A stretch of 64,000 nucleotides of DNA from Oscillospiraceae bacterium (GCA_015063845.1 SVTJ01000001.1:124001-188000); one strand, 5' to 3'. Counted from the stretch's first letter, positions 26,018 to 37,159 are shown. Notes: a model not told the origin generated them from the letters alone. Made by a program: numbers and translations.

Positions 26018-28012
26018 GTGAGCAAAAAAATGAAAGATCAGGTATTCAAGCTGCATTCTCAGTATCAGCCGAGCGGAGACCAGCCCGAGGCTATACAAGG
26101 TCTTGTTGACGGTATAAGAAGCGGAAAGAGATATCAGACACTTCTCGGTGTTACAGGCTCTGGAAAGACTTTTACTATGGCAAACGTAATAGCTCAGATA
26201 AATAAGCCGACACTCGTTCTTGCTCACAACAAAACGCTCGCAGGACAGCTTTGTTCTGAATTCAGAGAGCTGTTTCCCGAAAATGCGGTGGAATATTTTG
26301 TGTCATATTATGACTACTATCAGCCCGAGGCATATATTCCCGGCAAGGATATGTATATAGAAAAGGACGCTATGATAAATGATGAGATAGATATGCTCCG
26401 TCATAGCGCAACGTCTGCGCTGTTCGAACGCAGAGACGTCATTATTGTCGCAAGTGTATCTTGCATATATTCACTTGGAGATCCGCTTGAATATAAGAGT
26501 CTTGTTATGGCACTTAGACCGGGTATGGAGATGAGCAGAGACGAGCTCGTAAAGAATCTTGTAAGAATAAGCTATGACAGAAACGATCTTGCGCTTGAAC
26601 GCGATAAGTTCCGCGTTCAGGGTGATACGGTAGACATAATCCCCGCAAATATTGGCGATAAGGCTATACGTGTAGAGTTTTTCGGTGATGAGATAGACAG
26701 GATATGTGAGATAAACACGGTTACCGGCGAGGTGCTGAAGACCTTGAGCTATGCGCCGATATATCCCGCGACACACTATGCTGTGTCGGACGAGAAAAAA
26801 GAGAAAGCGCTTAATGCGATATTGCTCGAGATGATAGCTCGAAGAGACTATTTCTTGAGCGAGGGAAAGCTTATCGAAGCCCAGAGAATAGAGGAACGTG
26901 TAAAATACGATATCGAGATGCTTCGGGAAGTGGGATTTTGTTCGGGTGTTGAGAACTATTCGAGAGTTCTCGCGGGAAGACCCGAAGGATCTACTCCCTA
27001 TACATTACTTGATTATTTTCCCGATGACTTTATTATGTTCATCGATGAGTCGCACGTAACTCTTCCTCAGGTGAGAGGTATGAGCGGCGGCGATACTGCA
27101 AGAAAGAAGAATCTTGTTGAATACGGTTTCCGTTTGCCGTCTGCGTTTGACAACAGACCCTTGTTTTTTAATGAATTTGAGGAAAAGCTCAATCAGGTGG
27201 TGTTTGTCAGCGCGACCCCCGGAGACTTTGAGCAAGACAACTCCGAGGCTGTTGTGGAACAGCTTATTCGTCCTACGGGACTTGTTGATCCCGCCGTTGA
27301 GGTGAGACCCATCGAGGGACAAATAGACGATCTTATCGGTGAGATAAGGCTTCGCGTGGAAAAGAACGAAAGAGTTCTCGTAACAACTCTGACGCGAAAG
27401 ATGGCTGAGGATCTCACGGGATATCTTGAAAACAACGGAATTAAGGTAAAGTACATTCACTTCAACGTTGATACGATAGAGCGAATGCAGATAATAAGAG
27501 ATCTGAGACTTGGTGAGTTTGACGTGCTTGTCGGTATTAATCTTTTGCGTGAGGGGCTTGATATCCCCGAGGTGTCTTTGGTGGCTATACTTGATGCAGA
27601 CAAAGAGGGTTTTTTGAGGGCTGAGCGAAGCCTTATACAGACCATCGGACGTGCGGCCCGTAATGCCGAGGGTAAGGTCATTATGTATGCTGATAAGATC
27701 ACGGGTTCTATGGAAAGAGCGATAAAGGAAACAGACCGTCGTCGAGCCGTTCAGCAAAAGTTCAATGAAGAACACGGAATAATTCCCAAGACCATAAAGA
27801 AGGATATAAGAGATATTATCGAGATTGGTAAGACTGATAAGTCTGCTGACAGACACAATAAGGCTCAGCCTCGAAAGAAGCTAAGTGCCGGCGAAAAGGA
27901 AAAGCTTATCGCGGAACTTACCAAGCAAATGAAGGACGCGTCAAGGCGTCTTGAGTTCGAGCAAGCTGCATTTATCCGAGATAGGATCAAAGAGATAAGA
28001 GAAGAAAAATAA
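26018..28012 (+). CDS. uvrB: UvrABC system protein B
   Basis: A 664-residue helicase-like damage-verification subunit of nucleotide excision repair. Visible: N-terminal GDQPEAI, Walker [14 protein letters not shown], the beta-hairpin region [14 protein letters not shown], the DEXH-type box [10 protein letters not shown], motif [10 protein letters not shown] and motif [11 protein letters not shown]. The C-terminal UVR helix contains [14 protein letters not shown] and binds UvrC. The start is a GTG at 26018 with AAGG upstream; an ATG at 26030 is an alternative. uvrA follows after 14 bases in the same operon. It diverges from dinB. Confidence 0.95.
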   Translation: MSKKMKDQVFKLHSQYQPSGDQPEAIQGLVDGIRSGKRYQTLLGVTGSGKTFTMANVIAQINKPTLVLAHNKTLAGQLCSEFRELFPENAVEYFVSYYDYYQPEAYIPGKDMYIEKDAMINDEIDMLRHSATSALFERRDVIIVASVSCIYSLGDPLEYKSLVMALRPGMEMSRDELVKNLVRISYDRNDLALERDKFRVQGDTVDIIPANIGDKAIRVEFFGDEIDRICEINTVTGEVLKTLSYAPIYPATHYAVSDEKKEKALNAILLEMIARRDYFLSEGKLIEAQRIEERVKYDIEMLREVGFCSGVENYSRVLAGRPEGSTPYTLLDYFPDDFIMFIDESHVTLPQVRGMSGGDTARKKNLVEYGFRLPSAFDNRPLFFNEFEEKLNQVVFVSATPGDFEQDNSEAVVEQLIRPTGLVDPAVEVRPIEGQIDDLIGEIRLRVEKNERVLVTTLTRKMAEDLTGYLENNGIKVKYIHFNVDTIERMQIIRDLRLGEFDVLVGINLLREGLDIPEVSLVAILDADKEGFLRAERSLIQTIGRAARNAEGKVIMYADKITGSMERAIKETDRRRAVQQKFNEEHGIIPKTIKKDIRDIIEIGKTDKSADRHNKAQPRKKLSAGEKEKLIAELTKQMKDASRRLEFEQAAFIRDRIKEIREEK

Positions 28013-28026
28013 ACAGAGGAAACACA

Positions 28027-30855
28027 ATGGCAAGATCTATAGTTATAAAAGGAGCAAGAGTAAATAATCTCAAGAATATTGACGTTGAGATACCGAGAGA
28101 CAAGCTCGTCATATTGACGGGACTGTCGGGCTCGGGTAAATCCTCACTTGCTTTTGATACGATATACGCAGAGGGACACAGACGTTTCGTTGAGTCGCTG
28201 TCCTCGTACGCGAGACAGTTTTTAGGTCAGATGGACAAGCCTGACGTTGATATGATAGAGGGGCTTTCTCCCGCTATATCTATCGATCAAAAAACGACAT
28301 CCAAAAATCCACGTTCAACTGTTGGAACGGTAACCGAGATATATGACTACTTGCGTCTTTTGTACGCGAGAATAGGTGTTCCTCACTGTCCTGTTTGCGG
28401 TAAGGAGATAAGACGTCAGTCTACCGATACCATAATAGATAAAGTTATGGAGCTTGACGAGGGTACTCGCTTTATGGTGCTTGCTCCCGTTGTTCGCGCG
28501 CAAAAGGGAATGCACGAAAAGGTATTTACTAATGCAAAAAAGAGCGGATACGTCAGAGTGCGTGTCAACGGAAGTATATACGAGCTCTCCGAGGAGATCA
28601 AGCTTGATAAGAATAAAAAGCATAATATTGAGATAATCGTTGACCGACTTGTGATGAAGCCCGATATACGTTCAAGACTTTCCGATTCCATCGAGAATGC
28701 ACTCAGAATTGCGGAAGGTCATCTCACGATCGTCACAGTGCCGAGAAGCGGGGAAGCTGAAGAGCTTGAGTTTTCGCAAAGCTATGCTTGCGAGGAGCAC
28801 AACGTTTCTTTTGGCGATCTTGAGCCGAGAATGTTTTCGTTCAACAACCCTGCGGGCGCATGTCCGCACTGTGCGGGTCTTGGAGATATGCGCCGTGTTG
28901 CCGTTGACCGACTGATCCCGGATGACAGACTTTCGCTGCGCGAAGGTGCAATCGCCGTTAACGGATTTAAGACGATGGAAGAGCAAAGCTGGAACGGCCC
29001 TTTGTTTATAGCCGTTGGAAAAAAGCACGGATTTGATCTTGATACCCCCGTGAAGGATCTTTCAAAGGATGCGTATAATATTTTACTTTACGGTACGGGT
29101 AACGAGTTTTATGAGATAAGACGCTGGTTTGGCGGTGTTGAACATCATCAGAAAACTCGTTTTGACGGAATCGTTGCAATGATAGAAGCCCGTATCCAAC
29201 AAAGCGGTAACGACGATTACTATGAGCAGTTTATTGAGGAAGCTCCTTGTCCTGTATGCGACGGAAAGCGTCTCAACCCCAACTCTATTGCAATAACTGT
29301 CGGCGGCAAGAATATTGATGAGTTTTGTCGCTTGTCCGTAGAGGCATCGCTTGAATTTATAGAAAACTTTGAGCCCGAGGGAATGGAAAAGGTCATCTCT
29401 GCGGAGATCATCAAGGAGATAAAGGCAAGACTTGGTTTTCTTAAGAGCGTTGGTCTTGAGTATCTGACACTTTCAAGGAAGGCGGGCTCGCTGTCGGGCG
29501 GAGAGGCTCAGAGAATAAGACTCGCAACGCAGATAGGCTCTGCGCTTGTCGGGGTTTTATATATACTTGACGAGCCGAGTATAGGACTTCATCAGCGTGA
29601 CAACTCAAAGCTGATTGAAACGCTCAAAAAGCTTCGTGATCTCGGAAATACGGTTATCGTCGTAGAGCACGACGAAGAAACTATGCTTGAATCGGACTTC
29701 ATCGTTGATATAGGTCCCGGAGCGGGAATACACGGCGGTGAGATAGTTGCGGCAGGTACGCCCAAAGAGGTCATGGCATCCGAAAAATCTGTTACGGGTG
29801 CTTATCTCGCGCGCAGAAAGAGTATTAAAGTTCCTCAAAAGAGAAGAAGCGGTAACGGTAAATTTTTGACTGTTAAGGGTGCTTATGAGCATAATCTTAA
29901 GAATATCGACGTTTCTATTCCGCTTGGCTGCTTTAACTGCGTAACTGGTGTTTCGGGTTCGGGAAAATCCTCTCTTGTAAATGGGATTATCGGTCCTGTA
30001 CTTTCAAGAGAACTCAATCACGCGATACGCGGTTCGGGACACTACAAGTCAATAGATGGTATTGAAAACCTCGATAAGGTCATAGTTATCGATCAAAGTC
30101 CAATAGGACGTACACCGCGCTCAAATCCCGCGACGTATACGGGACTGTTTACCGATATAAGAGAGCTCTTTGCTCGTACCGCAGACGCTAATGCGAGAGG
30201 ATATAAATCGGGAAGGTTTTCCTTTAATATCAAGGGCGGTCGCTGTGAGGAGTGCGAGGGAGACGGAGTTAAAAAGATAGAGATGCATTTTCTCCCCGAC
30301 GTATACGTTACTTGCGACGTATGTCACGGAAAGCGCTACAACAGAGATACTCTTGAGGTCAAATTCAAGGACAAGAATATCTCCGACGTGCTTGAGATGA
30401 CAGTCGAAGAGGCGCTTTTGTTCTTTGACGGAATACCTAAGATCAAGCAGAAGCTTCAGACTCTTTATGACGTCGGTCTTGGTTATATAAAGATAGGTCA
30501 GTCCTCGACTACAATTTCGGGCGGAGAAGCGCAGCGTGTCAAGCTCGCAACTGAGCTCTCACGCAGAGGAACTGGAAAGACTATGTATATTCTCGACGAG
30601 CCTACCACGGGACTTCATACGGATGACGTTGCCAAGCTTATCGAAGTACTTCAACGACTTTGTAGCGCAGGTAACACATTGCTTGTCATAGAGCACAACC
30701 TTGACGTTATAAAGACGGCTGATCATATTATAGACCTCGGTCCTGAGGGCGGAGACAAGGGAGGAACGATAGTTGCACAAGGAACTCCCGAAGAAGTTGC
30801 TCGCTGCGAAAAGTCGTATACGGGGATGTATTTGAATAAAATATTGAATAAATAG
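28027..30855 (+). CDS. uvrA: UvrABC system protein A
   Basis: A 942-residue damage-sensing ATPase with two ABC modules. Visible: first Walker [14 protein letters not shown], zinc module [11 protein letters not shown], second zinc module [10 protein letters not shown], signature [14 protein letters not shown], then second Walker [13 protein letters not shown], a third zinc module around [22 protein letters not shown], and signature [14 protein letters not shown]. Length is normal. It is co-transcribed with uvrB. Confidence 0.97.
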   Translation: MARSIVIKGARVNNLKNIDVEIPRDKLVILTGLSGSGKSSLAFDTIYAEGHRRFVESLSSYARQFLGQMDKPDVDMIEGLSPAISIDQKTTSKNPRSTVGTVTEIYDYLRLLYARIGVPHCPVCGKEIRRQSTDTIIDKVMELDEGTRFMVLAPVVRAQKGMHEKVFTNAKKSGYVRVRVNGSIYELSEEIKLDKNKKHNIEIIVDRLVMKPDIRSRLSDSIENALRIAEGHLTIVTVPRSGEAEELEFSQSYACEEHNVSFGDLEPRMFSFNNPAGACPHCAGLGDMRRVAVDRLIPDDRLSLREGAIAVNGFKTMEEQSWNGPLFIAVGKKHGFDLDTPVKDLSKDAYNILLYGTGNEFYEIRRWFGGVEHHQKTRFDGIVAMIEARIQQSGNDDYYEQFIEEAPCPVCDGKRLNPNSIAITVGGKNIDEFCRLSVEASLEFIENFEPEGMEKVISAEIIKEIKARLGFLKSVGLEYLTLSRKAGSLSGGEAQRIRLATQIGSALVGVLYILDEPSIGLHQRDNSKLIETLKKLRDLGNTVIVVEHDEETMLESDFIVDIGPGAGIHGGEIVAAGTPKEVMASEKSVTGAYLARRKSIKVPQKRRSGNGKFLTVKGAYEHNLKNIDVSIPLGCFNCVTGVSGSGKSSLVNGIIGPVLSRELNHAIRGSGHYKSIDGIENLDKVIVIDQSPIGRTPRSNPATYTGLFTDIRELFARTADANARGYKSGRFSFNIKGGRCEECEGDGVKKIEMHFLPDVYVTCDVCHGKRYNRDTLEVKFKDKNISDVLEMTVEEALLFFDGIPKIKQKLQTLYDVGLGYIKIGQSSTTISGGEAQRVKLATELSRRGTGKTMYILDEPTTGLHTDDVAKLIEVLQRLCSAGNTLLVIEHNLDVIKTADHIIDLGPEGGDKGGTIVAQGTPEEVARCEKSYTGMYLNKILNK

Positions 30856-30917
30856 AGTTTTATGCATATATTCAACAAAAATACGACTTGATTTTGGTAT
30901 TTTTATGCCAAACTCTA

Positions 30918-30946
30918 TTGACAAATGCACAGTTGTGCTGTATAAT
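30918..30946 (+). promoter_or_regulatory. Sigma-A promoter of the second amino acid transporter operon
   Basis: TTGACA at 30918-30923, a 17-base spacer and TATAAT at 30941-30946. The spacer holds the palindromic GCACAGTTGTGC (30928-30939), a possible operator. Confidence 0.8.
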
Positions 30947-30985
30947 TTATGTACAAATATTATAATTTCATTTGGAGGATAAGAA

Positions 30986-31882
30986 ATGAAAAAGATTATT
31001 TCTTTGGTTCTTGTAGCAGTTATGCTTGTTTTTTGTCTTGCATCCTGCGCAAAGAAAAACAGTGATTTTGTAGCAACTGATGCTACTGACCTTATCCAGG
31101 AGGATTTTGGTATTGCAGTTCAGAAGGGCAATGCAACTCTTCTCGCTGAGGTCAACAAGGTTGTTGATGCTTGGGTAAAAGACGGTACAATGACTAAATA
31201 CGTTGATTACTATACAGCACTTTCCGATTTCGAAGCAGGTGCTGAGGGCGCAACAAAGCCTGACGCGGGTGATCTTAAGCTCACTTGGGATTTTGGTGCT
31301 GCAACTGAAACTATAACCGTTTACACCGAGTCGGGATTTGCTCCTTTTGAGTTTATCTCTAACGGAAACGTTATCGGTGTTGATATCGCTATCATGAGCG
31401 AAGTAGCTCTTAACATGGGTAAGAAGCTTGACGTTCAGGACGTTGCTTTTGACACTATTCCTACTTGTGTTCAGCAGGCAACGGGTGATGCTGTCGGCGC
31501 GGCAGGTATGACCATTACCGATGAGAGAAAGGAAACAGTTGACTTCTCTAACATTTATTACAGCTCTACTATCGTAGTAGTTTCCGCAAAGGATAAGCCC
31601 ATCTCTACCGTTAAGGATCTCACAGGCCTTAAGGTTGCTGTTCAGGAAGGAACAAGCGGTGATATTATTATCTCTAAGGCAACAACGACTGACGGATATA
31701 AGTATATCACGGAGAACGATGCAGGTGAAGAGGAAGAAGTAACCATCAAGTGCGGCGAGGGAACTGAGGTAGTTCGCTACAAGCAGTACGCTCTTGCTCT
31801 TGAGGATCTTAAGGCAGGAAGAGTTGATGCAATACTTATGGACAAGCTTCCCGCACAGACAATGCTCGCAGTAGCTAACTGA
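30986..31882 (+). CDS. Amino acid ABC transporter binding lipoprotein with apparently permuted domain order
   Basis: A 298-residue extracellular lipoprotein with a lipobox ending LASC (Cys21). The segments of an SBP_bac_3 domain occur in an unusual order. The usual C-terminal segment (EDFGIAVQKGN, then LLAEVNKVVDAW and VKDGTMTKYVDYY) lies at residues 39-76. A linker follows, then the usual N-terminal lobe (ITVYTESGFAPFEFISNG, GVDIAIMSEVALNMG, from about 110) and the second lobe. The chain ends at DAILMDKLPAQTMLAVAN, where the C-terminal segment normally begins. The reading frame is uninterrupted, so this is not a frameshift. Permease and ATPase genes follow. The ATG follows GGAGG. Confidence 0.88.
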   Translation: MKKIISLVLVAVMLVFCLASCAKKNSDFVATDATDLIQEDFGIAVQKGNATLLAEVNKVVDAWVKDGTMTKYVDYYTALSDFEAGAEGATKPDAGDLKLTWDFGAATETITVYTESGFAPFEFISNGNVIGVDIAIMSEVALNMGKKLDVQDVAFDTIPTCVQQATGDAVGAAGMTITDERKETVDFSNIYYSSTIVVVSAKDKPISTVKDLTGLKVAVQEGTSGDIIISKATTTDGYKYITENDAGEEEEVTIKCGEGTEVVRYKQYALALEDLKAGRVDAILMDKLPAQTMLAVAN

Positions 31883-31955
31883 TTTAAATATTATTAAGAA
31901 CTATCAGTGAGAGAGTTTTTACTCTCTCACTTGTTCTGCTAAAGGAGATTTTAAC

Positions 31956-32675
31956 GTGTTCTTTGAAACGCTATGGAATAGATTGAGCAGGGCTTTGCTT
32001 GAACAGGGTAGATGGAAAATGTACCTTGAAGGCCTTGGCAATACACTTGTTATTGCACTTATTGCTACGCTTATAGGTACTACTATCGGTGTACTGTTCG
32101 CAATGATCAAGTACATAAATAAAAAAAGCGGTAAGCTTAAGATAATATCAAAGATAGTTGACGTTTACATAACTATCGTTCGCGGAACCCCTGTCGTTCT
32201 TCAGTTGATGATACTCTATTTTATTGTATTCTCTGGTTGGAACAACGGAATAATGATAGGTGCGATAACTTTTGGTATTAACTCGGGTGCGTATGTTGCC
32301 GAGATAGCCCGCGCAGGCTTTGAAAGTGTTGACGACGGTCAGATGGAGGCAGGTAGATCACTGGGTATGTCTACGTGGCAGACTATGTATCATATCATTA
32401 TTCCTCAAGCTGTCAGAAACTGCTTGCCGCCTCTTTTCAACGAGTTTATAACACTTGTTAAGGAAACCGCTATCGTTGGTTACGTTGGAATTATGGACCT
32501 CGGAAAGATACCGGGACTTATACAGTCGAGAACTTTCGACTATTTGTTCCCGCTTTTGATAGCAGCTTTGCTGTATCTTGCGGTCGTAATGGTACTGACA
32601 AAGATATTGCATATTATTGAAAAGCATTTTTCAAAATCCGATAGACGTAGCGGAGGTGTTGCAAATGGAAAATAA
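31956..32675 (+). CDS. Amino acid ABC transporter, permease
   Basis: A 239-residue His/Gln/Glu-type permease with about five membrane segments. The segment [21 protein letters not shown] is the EAA loop that contacts the ATPase, and [17 protein letters not shown] matches the family. The start is a GTG at 31956 with AAAGGAGA upstream. The stop overlaps the ATPase start by 11 bases, which implies coupled translation. A single permease gene again implies a homodimer. Confidence 0.93.
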   Translation: MFFETLWNRLSRALLEQGRWKMYLEGLGNTLVIALIATLIGTTIGVLFAMIKYINKKSGKLKIISKIVDVYITIVRGTPVVLQLMILYFIVFSGWNNGIMIGAITFGINSGAYVAEIARAGFESVDDGQMEAGRSLGMSTWQTMYHIIIPQAVRNCLPPLFNEFITLVKETAIVGYVGIMDLGKIPGLIQSRTFDYLFPLLIAALLYLAVVMVLTKILHIIEKHFSKSDRRSGGVANGK

Positions 32676-33441
32676 TAATACACCGCTTATTCAAGTAAGA
32701 AATCTTAAGAAAAGTTTCGGTGACGTGGCTGTTCTTGATGATATTTCAACTGATATTTATAAAGGTGAGAGAGTGGTCGTTATCGGCCCGTCAGGATCAG
32801 GTAAGAGTACGTTTTTGCGTTGCCTGAACTGTCTTGAGGACCCTACGGGTGGAGAGATAATATTTCAAAATGAGAATATTGCCGACCCCAAGGTAGATAT
32901 CAACAAACACCGTCAAAACATGGGTATGGTGTTCCAGCAATTCAATCTTTTTAATAACAAGACTGTTCTGCAAAACATTATGCTTGCGCCTATGACCATT
33001 TACGGTAAAAACGCAAAGAAGAACGGAATCGGCAAAAAGCAGTTTGAAGAGCAGTGCAGAGAAAAGGCAATGAGTCTTCTTAAGCGTATTGGTCTTGAAG
33101 ATAAGGCGAACGTTTATCCGTCCACTCTTTCAGGCGGACAAAAGCAAAGAATCGCCATTGTAAGAGCGCTTGCGATGGAACCTGAGGTCATGCTTTTTGA
33201 CGAGCCCACATCTGCTCTTGACCCTGAAATGGTTGGAGAAGTACTTGACCTTATGAAGGAGCTTGCAAAAGAGGGAATGACTATGGTTGTCGTTACTCAT
33301 GAAATGGGCTTTGCCCGTGAAGTCGCGGATAGAATACTCTTTATGTGCGACGGAGTTATTGCCGAAGAAGCGGCTCCCGATGAATTCTTTAATAATCCTA
33401 AAAACCCCAGACTTCAGCAGTTCTTGCAGAAGGTACTTTAA
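32665..33441 (+). CDS. Amino acid ABC transporter, ATP-binding protein
   Basis: A 258-residue ATPase of the GlnQ family. Visible: Walker [17 protein letters not shown]-loop FQQFNLFNN, signature [16 protein letters not shown], Walker [16 protein letters not shown] and the H-loop VTHEMGFA. I chose the ATG at 32665, 7 bases after CGGAGG, rather than an open frame running from 32617 inside the permease. It ends the operon and is followed by a strong terminator. Confidence 0.94.
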   Translation: MENNNTPLIQVRNLKKSFGDVAVLDDISTDIYKGERVVVIGPSGSGKSTFLRCLNCLEDPTGGEIIFQNENIADPKVDINKHRQNMGMVFQQFNLFNNKTVLQNIMLAPMTIYGKNAKKNGIGKKQFEEQCREKAMSLLKRIGLEDKANVYPSTLSGGQKQRIAIVRALAMEPEVMLFDEPTSALDPEMVGEVLDLMKELAKEGMTMVVVTHEMGFAREVADRILFMCDGVIAEEAAPDEFFNNPKNPRLQQFLQKVL

Positions 33442-33443
33442 AC

Positions 33444-33479
33444 AAAAAAATGGATTTCCGAACGGAAATCCATTTTTTT
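33444..33479. terminator. Bidirectional terminator
   Basis: A 17-bp perfect stem (AAAAAAATGGATTTCCG with its complement) lies between the ATPase stop and the convergent yajC stop. Confidence 0.88.
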
Positions 33480-33487
33480 GTTGTTTT

Positions 33488-33772
33488 TTAGTTTTCCTGA
33501 GCGTCCTCAGCGTGAACGTCAACGGATCTGATAGCTGACTTCAAAAATCTGATCTTTGTTCTGTCATGACCTGTTTCGATCATAACGGTCTCTTCCTTGA
33601 TGCTTACGATCTTACCGATTATTCCACCGATAGTCGTAACCTCATCGCCAACCTGAAGATTGTTACGCATATTTGCGATCTCTTTTTCCTGCTTCTTCTG
33701 AGGTCTTATCATGAAGAAGTAGAGAACTACAAACATTACGACGATTATTATGAGTGAGCCAATTGTTCCCAT
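33488..33772 (-). CDS. yajC: Preprotein translocase subunit YajC
   Basis: A 94-residue accessory Sec subunit with one N-terminal membrane helix (about residues 4-22) and the family motif FFMIRPQKKQEKE, then a beta-rich domain with GDEVTTIGGIIGKIVSI. It associates with SecDF, but no secDF, tgt or queA genes are adjacent. GGAGG lies before the ATG. Confidence 0.93.
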   Translation of the reverse strand: MGTIGSLIIIVVMFVVLYFFMIRPQKKQEKEIANMRNNLQVGDEVTTIGGIIGKIVSIKEETVMIETGHDRTKIRFLKSAIRSVDVHAEDAQEN

Positions 33773-33889
33773 AGTATTCCTCCCAAAATCAATTTGACTT
33801 ATTATACCACAACTGCGCGTATATTACAATTAAAGAATTGTGAATAATTTGTTTAAAATTTCCTAAACTTAAAAATATTAGTAAAACTG

Positions 33890-33918
33890 TTGAAATCTTT
33901 ATATTATTGTGGTATAAT
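33890..33918 (+). promoter_or_regulatory. Sigma-A promoter of the rimM operon
   Basis: TTGAAA at 33890-33895, 17 bases, TATAAT at 33913-33918, 37 bases before the rimM ATG. Confidence 0.75.
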
Positions 33919-33954
33919 AAAATATGTATATCTACGTGAAAAATCGGAGGGAAT

Positions 33955-34464
33955 ATGACCGATAATAAATATATTGAATGCGCAAAGGTAATAAACACTC
34001 ACGGGTGTCGCGGCGGTATCAAGTTGGAGTCTTGGTGTAATTCACCGTATGATCTCGCAGAGCTTGATACGGTCTACGCAAAGAAGTCGGGTGCTTACGT
34101 AAAATATAAGGTCTTGAAGACATCTGTTTTTAAGCAGTTTGTTATTATGGAGCTTGAAGGTGTATCGGATATGGATGCGGCTTTGGCAATGAAAAATACA
34201 GTTCTTTATGCAGATAGAGAAGATTTTGAGCTTGAAGACGGAGAATTCTTTATTGCCGATATTATCGGTGTTGATGTTATTGATGCTGAAAACGGAACTG
34301 TTTACGGAAAGGTTACCGATATAATCAATAGAGGTGCGTCTGATATTTACGTTATAGAAACAGCAAACGGGGAAAGAATGATACCTGCTGTTGATGAATT
34401 CATCGTCAAAGTTGACGTAACCAAGGGCGTATTTGTCAAGACTATTCCCGGATTGCTGGATTGA
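33955..34464 (+). CDS. rimM: Ribosome maturation factor RimM
   Basis: A 169-residue factor that helps assemble the 30S head by binding protein S19. It has the two expected parts: an N-terminal RimM barrel (INTHGCRGGIKLESW) and a PRC-barrel (GEFFIADIIGVDVID...MIPAVDEFIVKVD). It is the first gene of a five-gene run and lies 7 bases before trmD. The usual upstream neighbours rpsP and a KH-domain gene are missing. Confidence 0.94.
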   Translation: MTDNKYIECAKVINTHGCRGGIKLESWCNSPYDLAELDTVYAKKSGAYVKYKVLKTSVFKQFVIMELEGVSDMDAALAMKNTVLYADREDFELEDGEFFIADIIGVDVIDAENGTVYGKVTDIINRGASDIYVIETANGERMIPAVDEFIVKVDVTKGVFVKTIPGLLD

Positions 34465-34471
34465 GGTCGCT

Positions 34472-35173
34472 ATGATATTTGATGTAATGACGCTATTCCC
34501 GCAGCTTGTTGAATACGTGCTGGGAGAAAGCGTAATAGGACGAGCGCAGAAAAGTGGTGCGATAGAAGTGGCTTGCCACAATATAAGAGACTATTCCGAA
34601 GATAAGCACCGCCGCGTTGACGATACCCCGTACGGTGGCGGTAAGGGAATGCTTATGGCTGCACCGCCGATATTCAACTGTTATGACGCTATACTGAAAA
34701 AACGATGTGATATTACGGGTAGGCGCAAGGTCGTTTATATGTCGCCTGCGGGCAAAATACTTGATCAGAAGATCGCAGATGATCTTGCCAAGTGTGAACA
34801 CGTGGTCGTACTTTGCGGTCACTACGAGGGTGTTGACAGACGTATAATCGACGAGATAGTTGATGAAGAGATATCGATAGGTGATTACGTACTGACAGGT
34901 GGAGAGATACCTGCGTGTATCCTTGTAGACTGTGTTGCAAGACTTGTAGATGGAGTGCTTGCCGCTCCCGAGTGCTATCTTGACGAGAGCATAACGGGTG
35001 GTTTGCTTGAATATCCGCAATATACGAGACCATACGAGTTTCACGGCGTGAAGGTCCCCGATGTACTCATATCAGGGCATCACGAAAATATTGAAAAATG
35101 GCGTAAAGAGCGCTCCATAGAGCTTACAAAAGAGAGAAGACCCGATCTGCTTGAAAAATACGAAAGGAGATAA
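34472..35173 (+). CDS. trmD: tRNA (guanine-N1)-methyltransferase TrmD
   Basis: A 233-residue SPOUT enzyme that methylates G37 of tRNAs using SAM, preventing frameshifts. Motifs: N-terminal IFDVMTLFPQ, DDTPYGGGKGMLM, LCGHYEGVDRRIIDEIVDEEISIGDYVLTGGE, the knot region, and the C-terminal segment LLEYPQYTRP. I chose the ATG at 34472 after GAGG over an open frame starting inside rimM. rplS, the usual next gene, is absent; a polysaccharide-polymerase-like gene follows after 5 bases. Confidence 0.96.
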   Translation: MIFDVMTLFPQLVEYVLGESVIGRAQKSGAIEVACHNIRDYSEDKHRRVDDTPYGGGKGMLMAAPPIFNCYDAILKKRCDITGRRKVVYMSPAGKILDQKIADDLAKCEHVVVLCGHYEGVDRRIIDEIVDEEISIGDYVLTGGEIPACILVDCVARLVDGVLAAPECYLDESITGGLLEYPQYTRPYEFHGVKVPDVLISGHHENIEKWRKERSIELTKERRPDLLEKYERR

Positions 35174-35178
35174 CGTTT

Positions 35179-37149
35179 ATGAAAAGGCGTGCAAAAAAGA
35201 GCGTCAACGAAAAGAATAACGTCGTTGGTGTGAGTTTTATAATATTTTTGCTTGATAAGCTTGCAAACGCGATATATAACGCCTTAATTAACGGTGTTTT
35301 CGGACAGGCATTTACGGCGTATAATAGAGAGCTTATAGCTTATAACGAAGGTCATGTTTCTGCTTATTTCAGAGGTACGGTGAAATCCCGCCATTTCTTC
35401 AGACGTGTGAGAGAATATGTTTCCTGCAATTTTGAAAATAGTTTCTTTTTGACCAAGCTAAGAAAAGGTGTGTGCTCGTTGGCACATGTACCGTTGAAAA
35501 TATACGGAAGATTTTTCTTGAGCTTTGGAATTTATACTTTGCTTGTTTACTTTATAAGAACGCTTCTTCCAATCTTGGGAACAGCAAATGATGACTATCT
35601 GTTTATCGGACTTGCTGTGTGCTGTATAACCGCACCGTTACATTTCTCAAGAGTAACTCTTGCAAAAGCGGTTCGCTACGGGAAAATAACGTCGACAATA
35701 TTTGTTGATTGCTTTGGATATAGAGACGAGAGCTTCGAGAAAACTGTTGAGATTAAGAATTCAAGCTCGGGAATTGCCATACTTTTGGGACTTTTTGCGG
35801 GTGTCGCAACGTTCTTTGTTCATCCCTGGGCGATACTCGCTGCACTGATATCTTTTGCGTTTGTTGCTTTGATAGTAAATACCCCAGAGATAGGAATACT
35901 GATATCTATCTTTTCGTTACCGTTCCTTGCTATTGTGGATCATCCAACTCTTTGTCTTGCGGTATTGGTACTGACTACCTCGATATCCTACGCAATAAAG
36001 CTTATACGCGGAAAAAGAGTACTCAAGTTTGAGCTTATAGACATCATGGTCTTGGTGTTCGCGATATTGGTATTTTTGGCGGGCGCAATAACTGTCGGCG
36101 GCAGAGCGTCGTATAATTCGGCACTTTTGTCGTGTGCTATGATGCTTATATATTTTCTTATAAAGAATTTGATAAGGACCGAAAAGTGGCTCAGACGTTG
36201 TGTTCTGGCATTTGTAGGTTCGGGTACTGTTATAGCCGCTTACGGTGTTATTCAGTATGTTCTCGGTTTTGCTGTGGACGATTGGTTAGACACAACGTAT
36301 TTTACAAATATATACGGAAGAGCAACGTCGGTTTTCGATAACCCGAATTATTTGGCGGCATATCTTTGCGCTGTATTTCCGTTTGCGCTTTATTGCGCTA
36401 TAAACCGTGAGACGACCAAAGAGCGTTCGCTTTATTCATGGGCATCGGTTCTTATAGTTGCTTGCATAGTTTTCACTTGGAGCAGAGCGGCGTGGATAGC
36501 TGTTATCGTTTGTTCGATCGTATTCTTTATGATAAGATCAAGAAAAACGGTGAGATATATTATTGGTGTACTGTGTACTATCCCGTTTTTGATATTTATT
36601 ATTCCTGACAATATACTCACACGCTTTATGAGTATTGGTGATCTGGCGGATTCATCTACGCTATACCGTGTTTATACGTGGATTGGCAGTATTAAGATGA
36701 TAAAGGATAACCTATTGGGCGGTATAGGATACGGCACGGAAGCATTTGCTGAAGTATATCCGTCCTATGCTTATGCAGGAATCGAGGAAGCTGTTCACAG
36801 TCATAGTCTCTATTTGCAAATAATCATAAGCATGGGTATAGGCGGAATTCTTTGCTTTGCTTTTGTCGCGGTATTATTTGCGCAGAAGAGCTTTGAGTAT
36901 ATAAAGTCACCGTGTAATGATGATACGCGGACTATAACGTCAGCTGCACTCGTGTCTGTTATCGGCTTGCTGATCATGGGTGTGTTTGATTATATTTGGT
37001 ATAATTATACTGTTTTCTTTGCTTTCTGGATGGTTATGGCTATCGGCGTTGCCGCGGTCAAGATTGGAAACAGAGAAAAAGAAAGAGAAAAGGTCTCTTG
37101 TAACACGGATGATTATTCAGCTTTTTTAGATATAGATTGTAAGCGTTAA
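35179..37149 (+). CDS. O-antigen ligase/polymerase family membrane protein
   Basis: A 656-residue protein with about 12 hydrophobic segments and a Wzy_C/O-antigen-ligase core: FDNPNYLAAYLCAVFPFAL, WSRAAWIAV, then a large loop with R-x-Y-T-W and GIGYGTEAFAEVYPSYA, then HSHSLYLQIIISMG, whose His and Arg residues are typical of the family. In this family such enzymes join or extend polysaccharides at the outer face of the membrane. The N-terminal 100 residues are soluble and basic. It starts 5 bases after trmD in the same operon, an unusual place. Target polysaccharide is not identifiable. Confidence 0.85.
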   Translation: MKRRAKKSVNEKNNVVGVSFIIFLLDKLANAIYNALINGVFGQAFTAYNRELIAYNEGHVSAYFRGTVKSRHFFRRVREYVSCNFENSFFLTKLRKGVCSLAHVPLKIYGRFFLSFGIYTLLVYFIRTLLPILGTANDDYLFIGLAVCCITAPLHFSRVTLAKAVRYGKITSTIFVDCFGYRDESFEKTVEIKNSSSGIAILLGLFAGVATFFVHPWAILAALISFAFVALIVNTPEIGILISIFSLPFLAIVDHPTLCLAVLVLTTSISYAIKLIRGKRVLKFELIDIMVLVFAILVFLAGAITVGGRASYNSALLSCAMMLIYFLIKNLIRTEKWLRRCVLAFVGSGTVIAAYGVIQYVLGFAVDDWLDTTYFTNIYGRATSVFDNPNYLAAYLCAVFPFALYCAINRETTKERSLYSWASVLIVACIVFTWSRAAWIAVIVCSIVFFMIRSRKTVRYIIGVLCTIPFLIFIIPDNILTRFMSIGDLADSSTLYRVYTWIGSIKMIKDNLLGGIGYGTEAFAEVYPSYAYAGIEEAVHSHSLYLQIIISMGIGGILCFAFVAVLFAQKSFEYIKSPCNDDTRTITSAALVSVIGLLIMGVFDYIWYNYTVFFAFWMVMAIGVAAVKIGNREKEREKVSCNTDDYSAFLDIDCKR

Positions 37150-37159
37150 GGAGAATGTT

